From assembly GCA_003136075.1 (NCBI GenBank), contig PNBP01000051.1, positions 1 to 6,035 of the forward strand: DNA of 6,035 nucleotides, given 5' to 3'. The stretch is from Methanoregula sp. Lineage in GTDB: Archaea; Halobacteriota; Methanomicrobia; Methanomicrobiales; Methanospirillaceae. The notes under the pieces are model-generated. The model worked only from the letters and a program-made list of their open reading frames with translations. It did no database searches and was not told the origin of the DNA. How positions within the stretch are numbered: position 1 is the first letter of the stretch; each line of letters starts with the position of its first letter. Position numbers and translations under genes: made by a program. Below are positions 1 through 5,800 of this stretch, piece by piece.

Positions 1-1
1 G

Positions 2-145
2 ACTGGTGGCGCAAGAGGGGGGTTGCGTGTTATGATAGGGGTTTTCTACTGTGCCGGTTTTGTTGGAAATTATAAAACCTTCCTGCCCGGTGAGGGATCG
101 ATGAATCCCCCCGCCAACGACCCCCGTGGGTGGGACAAATCTTAA
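2..145 (+). other. Open reading frame entering from the left edge, doubtful partial CDS
   Basis: Reading from base 2, this frame stays open from the window edge to a TAA at 143-145, giving about 47 residues that end in NPPANDPRGWDKS. If real, it is the C-terminus of a gene convergent with the TPR gene. The complementary frame on the minus strand is also open over the same stretch, so the openness may simply reflect GC-rich composition. I recognise no family and see no domain motif. A small hairpin, GGGAT/ATCCC at 94-98 and 105-109, lies inside. It could equally be a non-coding repeat. Low confidence. Confidence 0.2.
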
Positions 146-187
146 AAAAAAATCAAATTATTAGCAACTTTTCGATTGATAAAAAAA
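144..187 (-). terminator. Oligo-T terminator tracts of the TPR gene
   Basis: Read on the minus strand, the region beyond the TPR stop codon (211-213) has a T7 tract (181-187) and a T9 tract (144-152) in AT-rich surroundings. Archaeal RNA polymerase terminates at such tracts without needing a stem-loop. The first tract starts 23 bases past the stop codon. Confidence 0.6.
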
Positions 188-210
188 GAGAATTACCGGT
201 TTTCATTCCG

Positions 211-855
211 TCAATATTTCTTGCGAACTGCGTAGATCCACGCGATGACAAGAATGATGACAATGGCGATAGCGTCAATCATCGGGGCATTTTTTATATA
301 AAACGGGGTGCTTGCATCAAGGTTTTGCTGTGCAATCTGCTCGTTTGCCTGAAGATTAGGGTACGCCGGATCCAGTGATTCTACGGTGGCAAATGCGGAA
401 AGGGCTTCGCTCCATTTTCCCATCCCTCCAAGCGCATATCCCTTGTTGAACCATGCGTCGGCACTGGTGGGATCGATCTGGATTGCCTGTTCATATGCCT
501 TGAGTTCGTCATCGTATCTTCCAAGGTTGTACAGGATGTATCCCCGGTTGATCCAGGTTTTAACATCATTTGGATTCAGGGCAAGGGCGTGATCGGATGC
601 CGCCAGTGCATCGTCAAAGTGTTTTTCCCGGTTGAGTGCGTCCGCTTTTTCATTCCATGCCTCAAAATATCGCGGTTCAAGTGCAATAGCCTGATCAAAT
701 GCCTGCACCGCTTCGGTATAATTTTTCGATGTTATGAGAGCGACACCCTGATTATACAATGTCGTAGCATCGCCGGAATATGCAGTTGCCGGTGGAGGCA
801 GAACCATGAACAGGAGAATGGTTAAAATCATATACGCGAGGGATTGGTATCTCAT
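211..855 (-). CDS. Exported membrane-anchored TPR-repeat protein
   Basis: This is a 214-residue protein with an N-terminal hydrophobic signal sequence (about residues 6-25, ending in the cleavage-like ATA-YS). Four consecutive 34-residue tetratricopeptide repeats follow at about 30-63, 64-97, 98-131 and 132-165. The period is exact: W67, W101 and W135, and P61, P95, P129 and P163, are each 34 apart. A C-terminal transmembrane helix (about 192-209) ends in a basic RKKY tail. The TPR domain therefore probably faces outside, anchored at its C-terminus with the tail in the cytoplasm. TPRs form helical scaffolds for protein partners, but nothing here identifies the partner. The ATG start at 855 is chosen because the signal peptide follows directly. 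The Shine-Dalgarno match is weak. The gene is a single unit with its own oligo-T terminator. Confidence 0.95.
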   Translation of the reverse strand: MRYQSLAYMILTILLFMVLPPPATAYSGDATTLYNQGVALITSKNYTEAVQAFDQAIALEPRYFEAWNEKADALNREKHFDDALAASDHALALNPNDVKTWINRGYILYNLGRYDDELKAYEQAIQIDPTSADAWFNKGYALGGMGKWSEALSAFATVESLDPAYPNLQANEQIAQQNLDASTPFYIKNAPMIDAIAIVIILVIAWIYAVRKKY

Positions 856-938
856 AGTATCCGGATAATATAGGGCAGGATAATGTCATAAAGAATTCCA
901 AAACGACCTGAACCACACGGACCTCGTAGTGAAGCAAT

Positions 939-952
939 GGAATATTTTTAGT
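939..952 (-). promoter_or_regulatory. TATA-like promoter element of the TPR gene
   Basis: On the minus strand the sequence ACTAAAAATATTCC lies about 90 bases upstream of the TPR start. It is the best archaeal TATA-box candidate there. A start point about 25 bases downstream would leave a leader of roughly 65 bases. A second AT-rich string at 863-876 is too close to the ATG to serve this gene. Confidence 0.35.
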
Positions 953-963
953 ATCAATCATTT

Positions 964-986
964 TTGCAAATTAGTCTGATTTGCAA
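964..986. repeat. Perfect 8-7-8 inverted repeat, possible operator
   Basis: TTGCAAAT (964-971) and ATTTGCAA (979-986) are exact reverse complements separated by seven bases. The dyad lies just upstream of the TATA-like element of the TPR gene, which fits a dimeric regulator site. It could also be a small hairpin or a relic of the mobile-element debris to its right. Confidence 0.4.
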
Positions 987-1001
987 TCAATTTCAGTTAT
1001 A

Positions 1002-1067
1002 GGGGTTAATGCCCTCATTCCACCCTAACGACGAACCCCGCCGCACCCGAAGGGACACCCCTGCGGC
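1002..1067. repeat. GC-rich stretch with nested inverted repeats
   Basis: Two inverted repeats stand side by side. GGGGTT (1002-1007) pairs with AACCCC (1034-1039), and GCCGCA (1040-1045) pairs with TGCGGC (1062-1067), which encloses CCC-GAA-GGG (1046-1054). The stretch is much richer in GC than its flanks and no convincing protein is encoded. It may be part of a dispersed repeat or the inner part of a decayed insertion sequence. Its function is unknown. Confidence 0.4.
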
Positions 1068-1151
1068 GATTTTAAACGAACGGTCGCCATATACGACAAA
1101 CCGTATTCATTCTTGGGGAGAATGAAAAACCATCTTGCCCCGCGAGATGTC

Positions 1152-1389
1152 GATGAGACCCCCCATCGATTCAAACGATTCCTCAATGGTAAGGTCTATA
1201 TCAATAGTATCGGGAGTTTCTGGTCATTTGCTAAAGAACGGTTGATGAAATATAACGCCCTTAATCCAAAAAAAATTCGCTCACTGCCTTAAAGAATTGG
1301 AATTCCGATACAATCGCAGATACCATGATCTTTATGATGATGTTGTAAAATGCATCTTTGAGTATTCTCTGGTGGCTTCTATTCAGTAA
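1152..1389 (+). pseudogene. Decayed 3' end of an IS1595-family (ISXO2-like) transposase
   Basis: The plus strand encodes the C-terminal part of an ISXO2/IS1595-type DDE transposase in two frames. The first part (codons from 1152 to about 1274) reads FLNGKVYINSIGSFWSFAKE, matching the family block around IN-G-I-E-x-FW-x-x-x-K. The second (from about 1276 to the TAA at 1387-1389) contains HCLKELEFRYNRRYHDLYDD, matching the family's LHLKExEFRFNHR block. The two join if the A8 run at 1268-1275 is read as A7, giving NPKKFAHCLKELEFRYN, so a single inserted A breaks the frame. Further decay shows in the motif itself, where the family G and E are S and G here. No earlier transposase domain is recognisable upstream, so the element is 5'-truncated as well. 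It runs opposite to both neighbouring genes. It is an inactive relic of an insertion in the 856-1421 gap. Confidence 0.85.
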
Positions 1390-1400
1390 TCATCCAAACT

Positions 1401-1411
1401 AAAAAAAAAAA
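1401..1411 (-). terminator. T11 terminator of the zinc-ribbon protein gene
   Basis: On the minus strand an uninterrupted run of eleven T begins ten bases after the TAA stop (1422-1424). This is a strong archaeal oligo-T termination signal. The same run lies just past the end of the IS1595 relic, so an insertion edge may also fall here. Confidence 0.7.
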
Positions 1412-1421
1412 GTTCCCGGTT

Positions 1422-3026
1422 TTATTTTGAGGTTGTCGTTGTCGCATTGACCGTCGAATTGGCAGCCGAAGGTGCTGTAGTGATGACGGTGGTTGCCACC
1501 GTGGTCAGGACCGGTGTTGGCGTCGGGGTTCGCAGTACCGCCTCAAACTCAATGGTCCCTTGCGGAACCGTTGTTGAGTCATGCTTAATCAGCAGGCCGT
1601 TTTTATACACTTCAATAACAAGTTCATTTGAGGATCCGTCCGTCTTTTTGATGGATGCATCAACCGGCCCGTTTACGGTCGGGACCTGGTAGAAGTGTTC
1701 ACCGGTAGCCGTCACTTGCACCTGGCTTCCCGGTGTACCGAATGTTCCGGTAAACGTCAGAGGGTAGCTGATCTTGATCCAGACGCCGGATTGGGGAATG
1801 AGTGCCGCAGTCGGCGCCGTTGTCACAACACTCGTAATAACAGGAGTCTGTGTTTGCATGGGTGTGGGAACCGGAGTCGCCATGGTGGTCGGTGTAGGAA
1901 CCATCGTCACATTGACCACGGGGGTAATGTGCTCCTGCAGGGATTGAGAATAGATTACCATACCTCCAAGAACAAGAAGAATGGCAATGGCAATTCCCAG
2001 AATCGCAAGGCGTTTGGGTTTTTTCGAAGCCGCGGGTACCGGTGGCAGGGGAGGTGTTGCCGGGACAGCTGCTGCAGGTTCCGCAACGGTCGTTGACTGC
2101 GCCTTCGCAGCATTGATGAGCGATGCGGCAGCCAGTTCAATGGCAGAGGGTGTGATTTTCCCCGGTTGTTCTTCTGGAGCGGGGGAGATTTCCGGAGCCT
2201 GCGTACCGGGGAACGGTTCACGAACCGGCTCCGGAATTACCGGCATGGTGCCGGTCCGGGGTACCGAATCTTCAATGAGCGGTTCAATGGAGTGAATGAT
2301 CTGTTCAAGAGGACGTTCCTTGCGTTCAAACGCCGGCACGCTCATTGGTGGAACCGGATCCCTGATAGTCCCCAGAACCGGTTCCGGTTCCGCGGGTTTT
2401 GTCGTTTGTACCGGAATTTTTGTCCCGCACCGGTTGCAGAATGTGGTCACCAGAGGAACCCGGTTACCACACCGGGGGCAGAATGACCCTTGTGGCAGGG
2501 ATGAAGTCTCTATGGGCTGGGGATAGACCGGGCTTCTCTCAATGATCTTCTTGATGGGCCGGGAAATTTCGATCTTCTTTTTTCCCGAAGTGGTTGCGAC
2601 GCCAATCGCAGACGGGGTGGGCGTCCCGTATTTCTGCGCAGTCGCAATTTCCGGTGCGGGCTCTGCAGGTTTCTCTTCCTTTGGCTGCATCAGTGCGATG
2701 CGCTCTTTGAGCATCGTGGCAAAGTCTTCGCATTCGCGTTTTCGTTCTCCGGTCTGGCGCGAGAACGTAAGAATCATCTGCCGCATTTTGCTGGTTTCTG
2801 TACTGATGGAGAGGGTTACGATCGCGTCCCGTATTGCATTCTCCCCGGTTTCGACGTTTCGTATAGTAGCAAGCTGGATATTCTGCTGGGGAATGACATT
2901 TTTCTTGTTATCGACAAGAAGCAGTCGCTTGGTTGTCAGTATTGCGTCAAAGGAAATCGATTTTACTTTGACATTCTTTGTTTCCAGGATGATTGACTCA
3001 TCGCTGTAGAGATCGGTATAGCCCAT
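1422..3026 (-). CDS. PH-like / zinc-ribbon single-pass membrane protein with Thr/Pro-rich exterior
   Basis: This is a 534-residue protein from the ATG at 3024-3026. Residues 1 to about 112 resemble a bacterial-type PH/GRAM-like domain: a short beta-rich unit with LTTKRLLLVD and a following amphipathic helix. A Pro/Glu-rich linker leads to a zinc ribbon, CPRC at 183-186 and CNRC at 197-200 (CxxC-x10-CxxC). A second Pro-rich linker ends in the basic KKPKR, and one transmembrane helix follows (about 340-359). The rest should be outside: a Thr/Pro/Val spacer (about 366-410), a beta-type domain (about 412-500) and a Thr-rich tail. Sequons NVT, NST and NAT fit surface N-glycosylation. The topology suggests a cytoplasmic sensing or binding half tied to an exterior half, with function unknown. 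A GTG at 3054-3056 would add ten residues. I prefer the ATG because the promoter lies so close that transcripts would start at or after the GTG. Confidence 0.92.
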   Translation of the reverse strand: MGYTDLYSDESIILETKNVKVKSISFDAILTTKRLLLVDNKKNVIPQQNIQLATIRNVETGENAIRDAIVTLSISTETSKMRQMILTFSRQTGERKRECEDFATMLKERIALMQPKEEKPAEPAPEIATAQKYGTPTPSAIGVATTSGKKKIEISRPIKKIIERSPVYPQPIETSSLPQGSFCPRCGNRVPLVTTFCNRCGTKIPVQTTKPAEPEPVLGTIRDPVPPMSVPAFERKERPLEQIIHSIEPLIEDSVPRTGTMPVIPEPVREPFPGTQAPEISPAPEEQPGKITPSAIELAAASLINAAKAQSTTVAEPAAAVPATPPLPPVPAASKKPKRLAILGIAIAILLVLGGMVIYSQSLQEHITPVVNVTMVPTPTTMATPVPTPMQTQTPVITSVVTTAPTAALIPQSGVWIKISYPLTFTGTFGTPGSQVQVTATGEHFYQVPTVNGPVDASIKKTDGSSNELVIEVYKNGLLIKHDSTTVPQGTIEFEAVLRTPTPTPVLTTVATTVITTAPSAANSTVNATTTTSK

Positions 3027-3065
3027 AGTACCACATTCTGTACTATAATTGTGCACTATCTTCTG

Positions 3066-3087
3066 GAAATAAGTATTTGTTTTAAAC
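3066..3087 (-). promoter_or_regulatory. TATA-like region of the zinc-ribbon protein gene
   Basis: On the minus strand TTTAAAAC (about 3080-3087) and AAATACTTATTT (about 3066-3077) are the AT-rich candidates in the 78-base gap after serS. A start point about 25 bases downstream falls near 3043-3060, giving a short leader to the ATG at 3026. It leaves almost none for the GTG at 3056. This supports independent transcription and the ATG start. Confidence 0.4.
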
Positions 3088-3095
3088 GTGCCGGG

Positions 3096-3102
3096 AAAAA
3101 AA
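3096..3102 (-). terminator. Oligo-T terminator of serS
   Basis: On the minus strand a T7 run begins two bases after the serS TGA (3105-3107). It lies before the TATA-like region of the next gene, so serS is probably its own unit. Confidence 0.5.
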
Positions 3103-3104
3103 GA

Positions 3105-4382
3105 TCAGAGATATTCCAGATCGTTCATGTACGGCCGGAGCACGACAGGGATTTCAACGGAACCGTCGCTCTGCTGGTTATTTTCAAGAATCGCCCGTAT
3201 CGCCCGCGATGTTGCAATCGCCGTCGAATTCAGGGTGTGGACATAGTGTTTGGATTCAAAATTCTCCTTGTCCCGCACCCGGATATTGAGACTGACCGAC
3301 TGGTATGTCGTACAGTTGGAACAGGACACGACTTCCTTATACGCGTTCTCGCGGGGCATCCACACTTCGATATCATATTTTTTCGCTGCCACGGTGCCAA
3401 TATCTCCGGTACAGATATTCACGACATGGTACGGAAGACAAAGGCTCTGGAAGACTTCTTCGGCATTTGCCAGCAGTTCTTCATGAATCTGCCAAGAGTC
3501 TTCCGGCTTACAGAAGACGAACTGCTCCACTTTGCTGAACTGGTGCACCCTGAAAAGACCCTTGGTATCCAGACCATGCGACCCGATCTCCCTCCTGAAG
3601 CAGGGAGAGACACCGGCAAGCCGGAGGGGCAGATCTTTTTCCTCAAATATCTCGTCCTGAAACATCGCCCCAATCGGGTGCTCGCTCGTCGCTATCAGGT
3701 ACATATCGTCGCCATCGATTTTGTACATGACTTTTTCAAAATCGTCAAGATCGGTCACTCCTTCATAGGACGACCGGCTGATCATGAAGGGGGGAATAAC
3801 CGGTGTGAAACCCTTTTTTGCCAGCAGATCGATGGTAAACCGCTGCAACGCGAGATCTAGCAGCACAAGGTTTCCTTTCAGGAAATAAAATCCTGCACCG
3901 GAAATTTTTGCTGCCCGCTCAAAATCTGCCCAGCCCCGGTCCGCGGCAAGCTGCCCATGGTTTTTCAGTTCAAAATCAAACGTGCGGGGTGTTCCCACCC
4001 GTTTGAACTCTACGTTCTCTGAATCATCTTTTCCCTGGGGAACGCTGTCATGCAGGATATTGGGGAGCCTCATCAGGTACGAGCGGATGGTCGTGCTGAT
4101 CTCCTCCTGTTCTGCATCGTTTTCCCGGATTTTCTGTGGCAGGTTTGCTGCCTCTGTCATCAGCGGCGCTGTATCGTTGCCGGCTTTTCGCGCGTCATTG
4201 ATCTCACGGGATATTACGTTGCGGCGGCGGCGCAGTTCATCAGTCCGGCCTTTGAGTTCACGGGAGCGGGCGTCTTTTTGTAAAATTTCGTCCACCCACG
4301 GTATTTTGAGAAGATCGTTACGTTTTTTGAGATCGGCTTTTACCGCATCCGGATTTGCCCGTACAAACCTTATATCAAGCAT
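3105..4382 (-). CDS. serS: Seryl-tRNA synthetase, canonical class II type
   Basis: SerRS joins serine to tRNA(Ser) in the cytoplasm through a seryl-adenylate intermediate. At 425 residues the length is normal. Residues about 25-105 form the long charged antiparallel coiled-coil arm that grips the tRNA long variable arm. The catalytic core follows with class II motif 1 (GFTPVIPPFM, 191-200), the TSE serine-binding loop (232-234), motif 2 (FRREIGSHG, 262-270, then KGLFRVHQFSKVE) and motif 3 (LNSTAIATSRA, 384-394, with Arg393). The SCSNCTTYQ segment (353-361) is also family-typical. It is the canonical enzyme, not the divergent SerRS of Methanococcus and Methanothermobacter. The start is ATG at 4380-4382, beginning MLDIRFVR as usual for the family. 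The Shine-Dalgarno match is weak (GGATGG about 10 bases upstream). A MITE-like element ends 97 bases upstream. Confidence 0.97.
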   Translation of the reverse strand: MLDIRFVRANPDAVKADLKKRNDLLKIPWVDEILQKDARSRELKGRTDELRRRRNVISREINDARKAGNDTAPLMTEAANLPQKIRENDAEQEEISTTIRSYLMRLPNILHDSVPQGKDDSENVEFKRVGTPRTFDFELKNHGQLAADRGWADFERAAKISGAGFYFLKGNLVLLDLALQRFTIDLLAKKGFTPVIPPFMISRSSYEGVTDLDDFEKVMYKIDGDDMYLIATSEHPIGAMFQDEIFEEKDLPLRLAGVSPCFRREIGSHGLDTKGLFRVHQFSKVEQFVFCKPEDSWQIHEELLANAEEVFQSLCLPYHVVNICTGDIGTVAAKKYDIEVWMPRENAYKEVVSCSNCTTYQSVSLNIRVRDKENFESKHYVHTLNSTAIATSRAIRAILENNQQSDGSVEIPVVLRPYMNDLEYL

Positions 4383-4422
4383 ATCTTATCCATCCGTATT
4401 CATCAATGCCATTTCGTAGTAC

Positions 4423-4432
4423 TGATATAGCT
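4423..4432 (-). promoter_or_regulatory. TATA-like promoter element of serS
   Basis: On the minus strand GCTATATCAG lies about 40 bases upstream of the serS ATG, giving a predicted leader of under 20 bases. It sits between the MITE-like element and the gene, so the insertion need not have cut serS off from its promoter. Confidence 0.4.
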
Positions 4433-4471
4433 GTGCATTATGTATCTCTGTTCCCTTTTCTCTGTTTTGCG

Positions 4472-4479
4472 GTAAAAAT
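4472..4479. repeat. Left target-site duplication of the MITE-like element
   Basis: GTAAAAAT directly borders the left terminal repeat and recurs exactly at 4660-4667 bordering the right one. This is the direct repeat expected from transposition with an 8-bp staggered cut. Confidence 0.8.
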
Positions 4480-4659
4480 GGCTCTGTTGAAATCCTACAG
4501 ATAATCATGCAGTCGCACCTCCGCCGCTTGGGCATCACCCAATAGGTTATAATAATCATCAGAACGTTGATAAAAAGCCTCAACAAAATAGGGGGGTCAC
4601 CCTCCTAATTGTTTTACCGACCAGATGAATGACGGGAATAAGATGATTTCAACAGAGCC
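4480..4659. mobile_element. 180-bp MITE-like non-autonomous element
   Basis: The element is bounded by perfect 15-bp terminal inverted repeats, GGCTCTGTTGAAATC (4480-4494) and its exact reverse complement (4645-4659). The 8-bp direct repeat GTAAAAAT flanks it. No transposase is encoded, so it must have been moved in trans. The ends resemble IS6-family ends (GG-T/C-TCTGTTG, 8-bp duplication). ISH1-group IS5 or ISL3 elements, also with 8-bp duplications, remain possible. The interior holds a near-perfect 17-base palindrome (4590-4606). The intact ends and duplication suggest a fairly recent insertion into AT-rich DNA between serS and the 258-residue protein gene. Confidence 0.87.
4590..4606. 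repeat. Near-perfect palindrome inside the MITE-like element
   Basis: AGGGGGGTCACCCTCCT is palindromic about its central C, with one G-T wobble. Read on the minus strand it contains AGGAGG and GGTGA, strong matches to the archaeal Shine-Dalgarno sequence. These are followed by a 66-codon TTG-started frame (4586 to 4386) that stops three bases before serS. The palindrome could form a hairpin in the element or be coincidental. Confidence 0.5.
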
Positions 4660-4667
4660 GTAAAAAT
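4660..4667. repeat. Right target-site duplication of the MITE-like element
   Basis: GTAAAAAT is the exact partner of 4472-4479, immediately outside the right terminal repeat. Confidence 0.8.
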
Positions 4668-4818
4668 ATTTTTTTTAAGAAACTGCGAGGAAAATAACTA
4701 TCCGGTTCGCCCGGTCACACGGACGATTTTTCTCATACAAAGTGCCCTAAAAAGATCATGATGCATTGTCTGTTAATGACGCGGATTTTTTTTAAGGACA
4801 CAAAACAGGGTAAACAGG
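4668..4818. other. AT-rich non-coding stretch with repeated T8-AAG strings
   Basis: No convincing gene lies here. The string ATTTTTTTTAAG occurs twice on the plus strand, near 4667-4678 and 4786-4797, bracketing about 105 bases that include CCGG-TTCGC-CCGG. The second T8 could terminate a small plus-strand transcript started from the AT-rich string at 4661-4670. No strong oligo-T tract is seen just beyond the 4819 stop on the minus strand. Confidence 0.3.
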
Positions 4819-5595
4819 CTATTCAAAAAGCCAGCTGATATCATCGAGATCGTCTATGCCAGCCGTCTGGGGGGTGAGATCGGCGTTCTTCGGAATACTG
4901 ATGTTTGCCTTGCAGGCGGCAGGACCCCCAAAGGAATCCAGTCGTGAGCCGCGTACGACAAAATCCTTGAGAATATCCTCCTGCATCTGCCAGTGTGTGC
5001 CGGTATCATGGTCATCATCGGACGTGACAGGTGATGTCAGGCGTTCGATTCCCCGTTGTTTTTCAAGGAAGGTGTTGAATGCATCGCGGTTCATCTGCTG
5101 GTTTTCTGCATGGGACACAATCGGGGACTGGGCTTTGATAGACAGGGCGATATCTTCAATTTTTTGAATGATCTGGCCGGCAACACGTTCCGGTTCGTCC
5201 TGGGTCTGCGTTATGGCAAAGAGGTTAAAATCATCCGTATAGACCCATTGGATAGCAGTTGTCGCTCCTTTCCGAAACAATCTTCCGGTTATCATCCATT
5301 TCCCGGGACGGATGCAGAACCCCCAGATCCGTAAATCCGGGTTTTTCTTTACCGTGACCGGATACACTTCAAGATCATTGATGCGGGAACCGGTACGTTT
5401 TTTTGATTCGGTAATAGTGATTTCAAAAAAACGGGTTCTTAAATACGGCGGGCCAAGCACGATACTTTCAAACACGTCGTGCCGGTATTCCATGACCTGG
5501 TGGATATCAATTTCGTAGCCAAGGTCAATAAGATAGGTATGAATGCGATGATCCCGGGCAGTGTTTGTTAACGTATGGTAAAGAATAATTGTCAT
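4819..5595 (-). CDS. Unrecognised 258-residue protein with acidic/aromatic C-terminus
   Basis: I do not recognise the family. The start is ATG at 5593-5595, preceded by GGAG with a five-base spacer. An upstream frame extension to 5811 is Cys-rich and unlike the rest, so it is not used. No signal peptide or transmembrane helix is visible, so the protein is probably cytosolic. Residues 1-130 look like a mixed alpha/beta domain with several hydrophobic strands (TIILYHTL, FFEITITE, WGFCIRPGKWMITGRLFR). Residues 136-156 form a likely helix, and 158-240 is polar and probably flexible (DDDHD at 193-197). The protein ends in GIDDLDDISWLFE (246-258), an acidic tail capped by bulky residues, the kind of short motif that can dock on a partner. 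It is divergent from the methyltransferase gene across 205 bases. Confidence 0.88.
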   Translation of the reverse strand: MTIILYHTLTNTARDHRIHTYLIDLGYEIDIHQVMEYRHDVFESIVLGPPYLRTRFFEITITESKKRTGSRINDLEVYPVTVKKNPDLRIWGFCIRPGKWMITGRLFRKGATTAIQWVYTDDFNLFAITQTQDEPERVAGQIIQKIEDIALSIKAQSPIVSHAENQQMNRDAFNTFLEKQRGIERLTSPVTSDDDHDTGTHWQMQEDILKDFVVRGSRLDSFGGPAACKANISIPKNADLTPQTAGIDDLDDISWLFE

Positions 5596-5667
5596 CAGAT
5601 CTCCAACACCCTGCAGGAAAAATACGCGGCATGCACACAAAAATGGGCAGGCCGGGATGATCGCATC

Positions 5668-5682
5668 TTCGTTATAAAATAT
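5668..5682 (-). promoter_or_regulatory. TATA-like element of the 258-residue protein gene
   Basis: On the minus strand ATATTTTATAACG lies about 75-85 bases upstream of the ATG at 5595, giving a predicted leader of about 50 bases. It is the most AT-rich string in the divergent intergenic region on that strand. Confidence 0.4.
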
Positions 5683-5690
5683 CCCCGTTT

Positions 5691-5703
5691 CTGTTATAAT
5701 ACC
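5691..5703 (+). promoter_or_regulatory. TATA-like element of the methyltransferase gene
   Basis: CTGTTATAATACC on the plus strand would place a transcript start near 5725, about 75 bases before the GTG at 5801. It partly adjoins the opposite-strand TATA candidate, so the two divergent promoters may interfere or be co-regulated. Confidence 0.35.
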
Positions 5704-5800
5704 TCTTTGGTTTGCGGTTTTTTCATCCCAACCGGCTCTACATTTTCCTGTACCGCAAAGCCATGGCATTATCTTACCGCCCCGACAACCGGTATTCTGC

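Noticed and set aside
1268..1275. Programmed frameshift at the A8 run of the transposase
   Set aside because: The transposase is already truncated at its 5' end with altered motif residues, so decay or a homopolymer error is simpler.
1334..1340. ATGATGA resembling the C box of a C/D guide RNA
   Set aside because: It lies inside the transposase relic and encodes part of its HDLYDD block; no matching D box at proper spacing.
1695..2486. Several plus-strand open frames of 76-133 codons
   Set aside because: They are antisense to the Pro/Thr-rich part of the zinc-ribbon protein, whose biased codons keep other frames open.
3027..3056. GTG start adding ten residues to the zinc-ribbon protein
   Set aside because: The TATA-like candidates would place the transcript start at or after this GTG, and the PH-like domain begins after the ATG at 3026. 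It is not excluded.
3051..3860. 269-codon plus-strand open frame
   Set aside because: It lies antisense to the well-conserved serS catalytic region and has no recognisable domain; its openness follows from serS codon use.
4386..4586. 66-codon frame as a real gene
   Set aside because: It starts inside the MITE-like element and crosses its border, uses TTG and has no family resemblance. It is kept only as a finding because of the strong Shine-Dalgarno.
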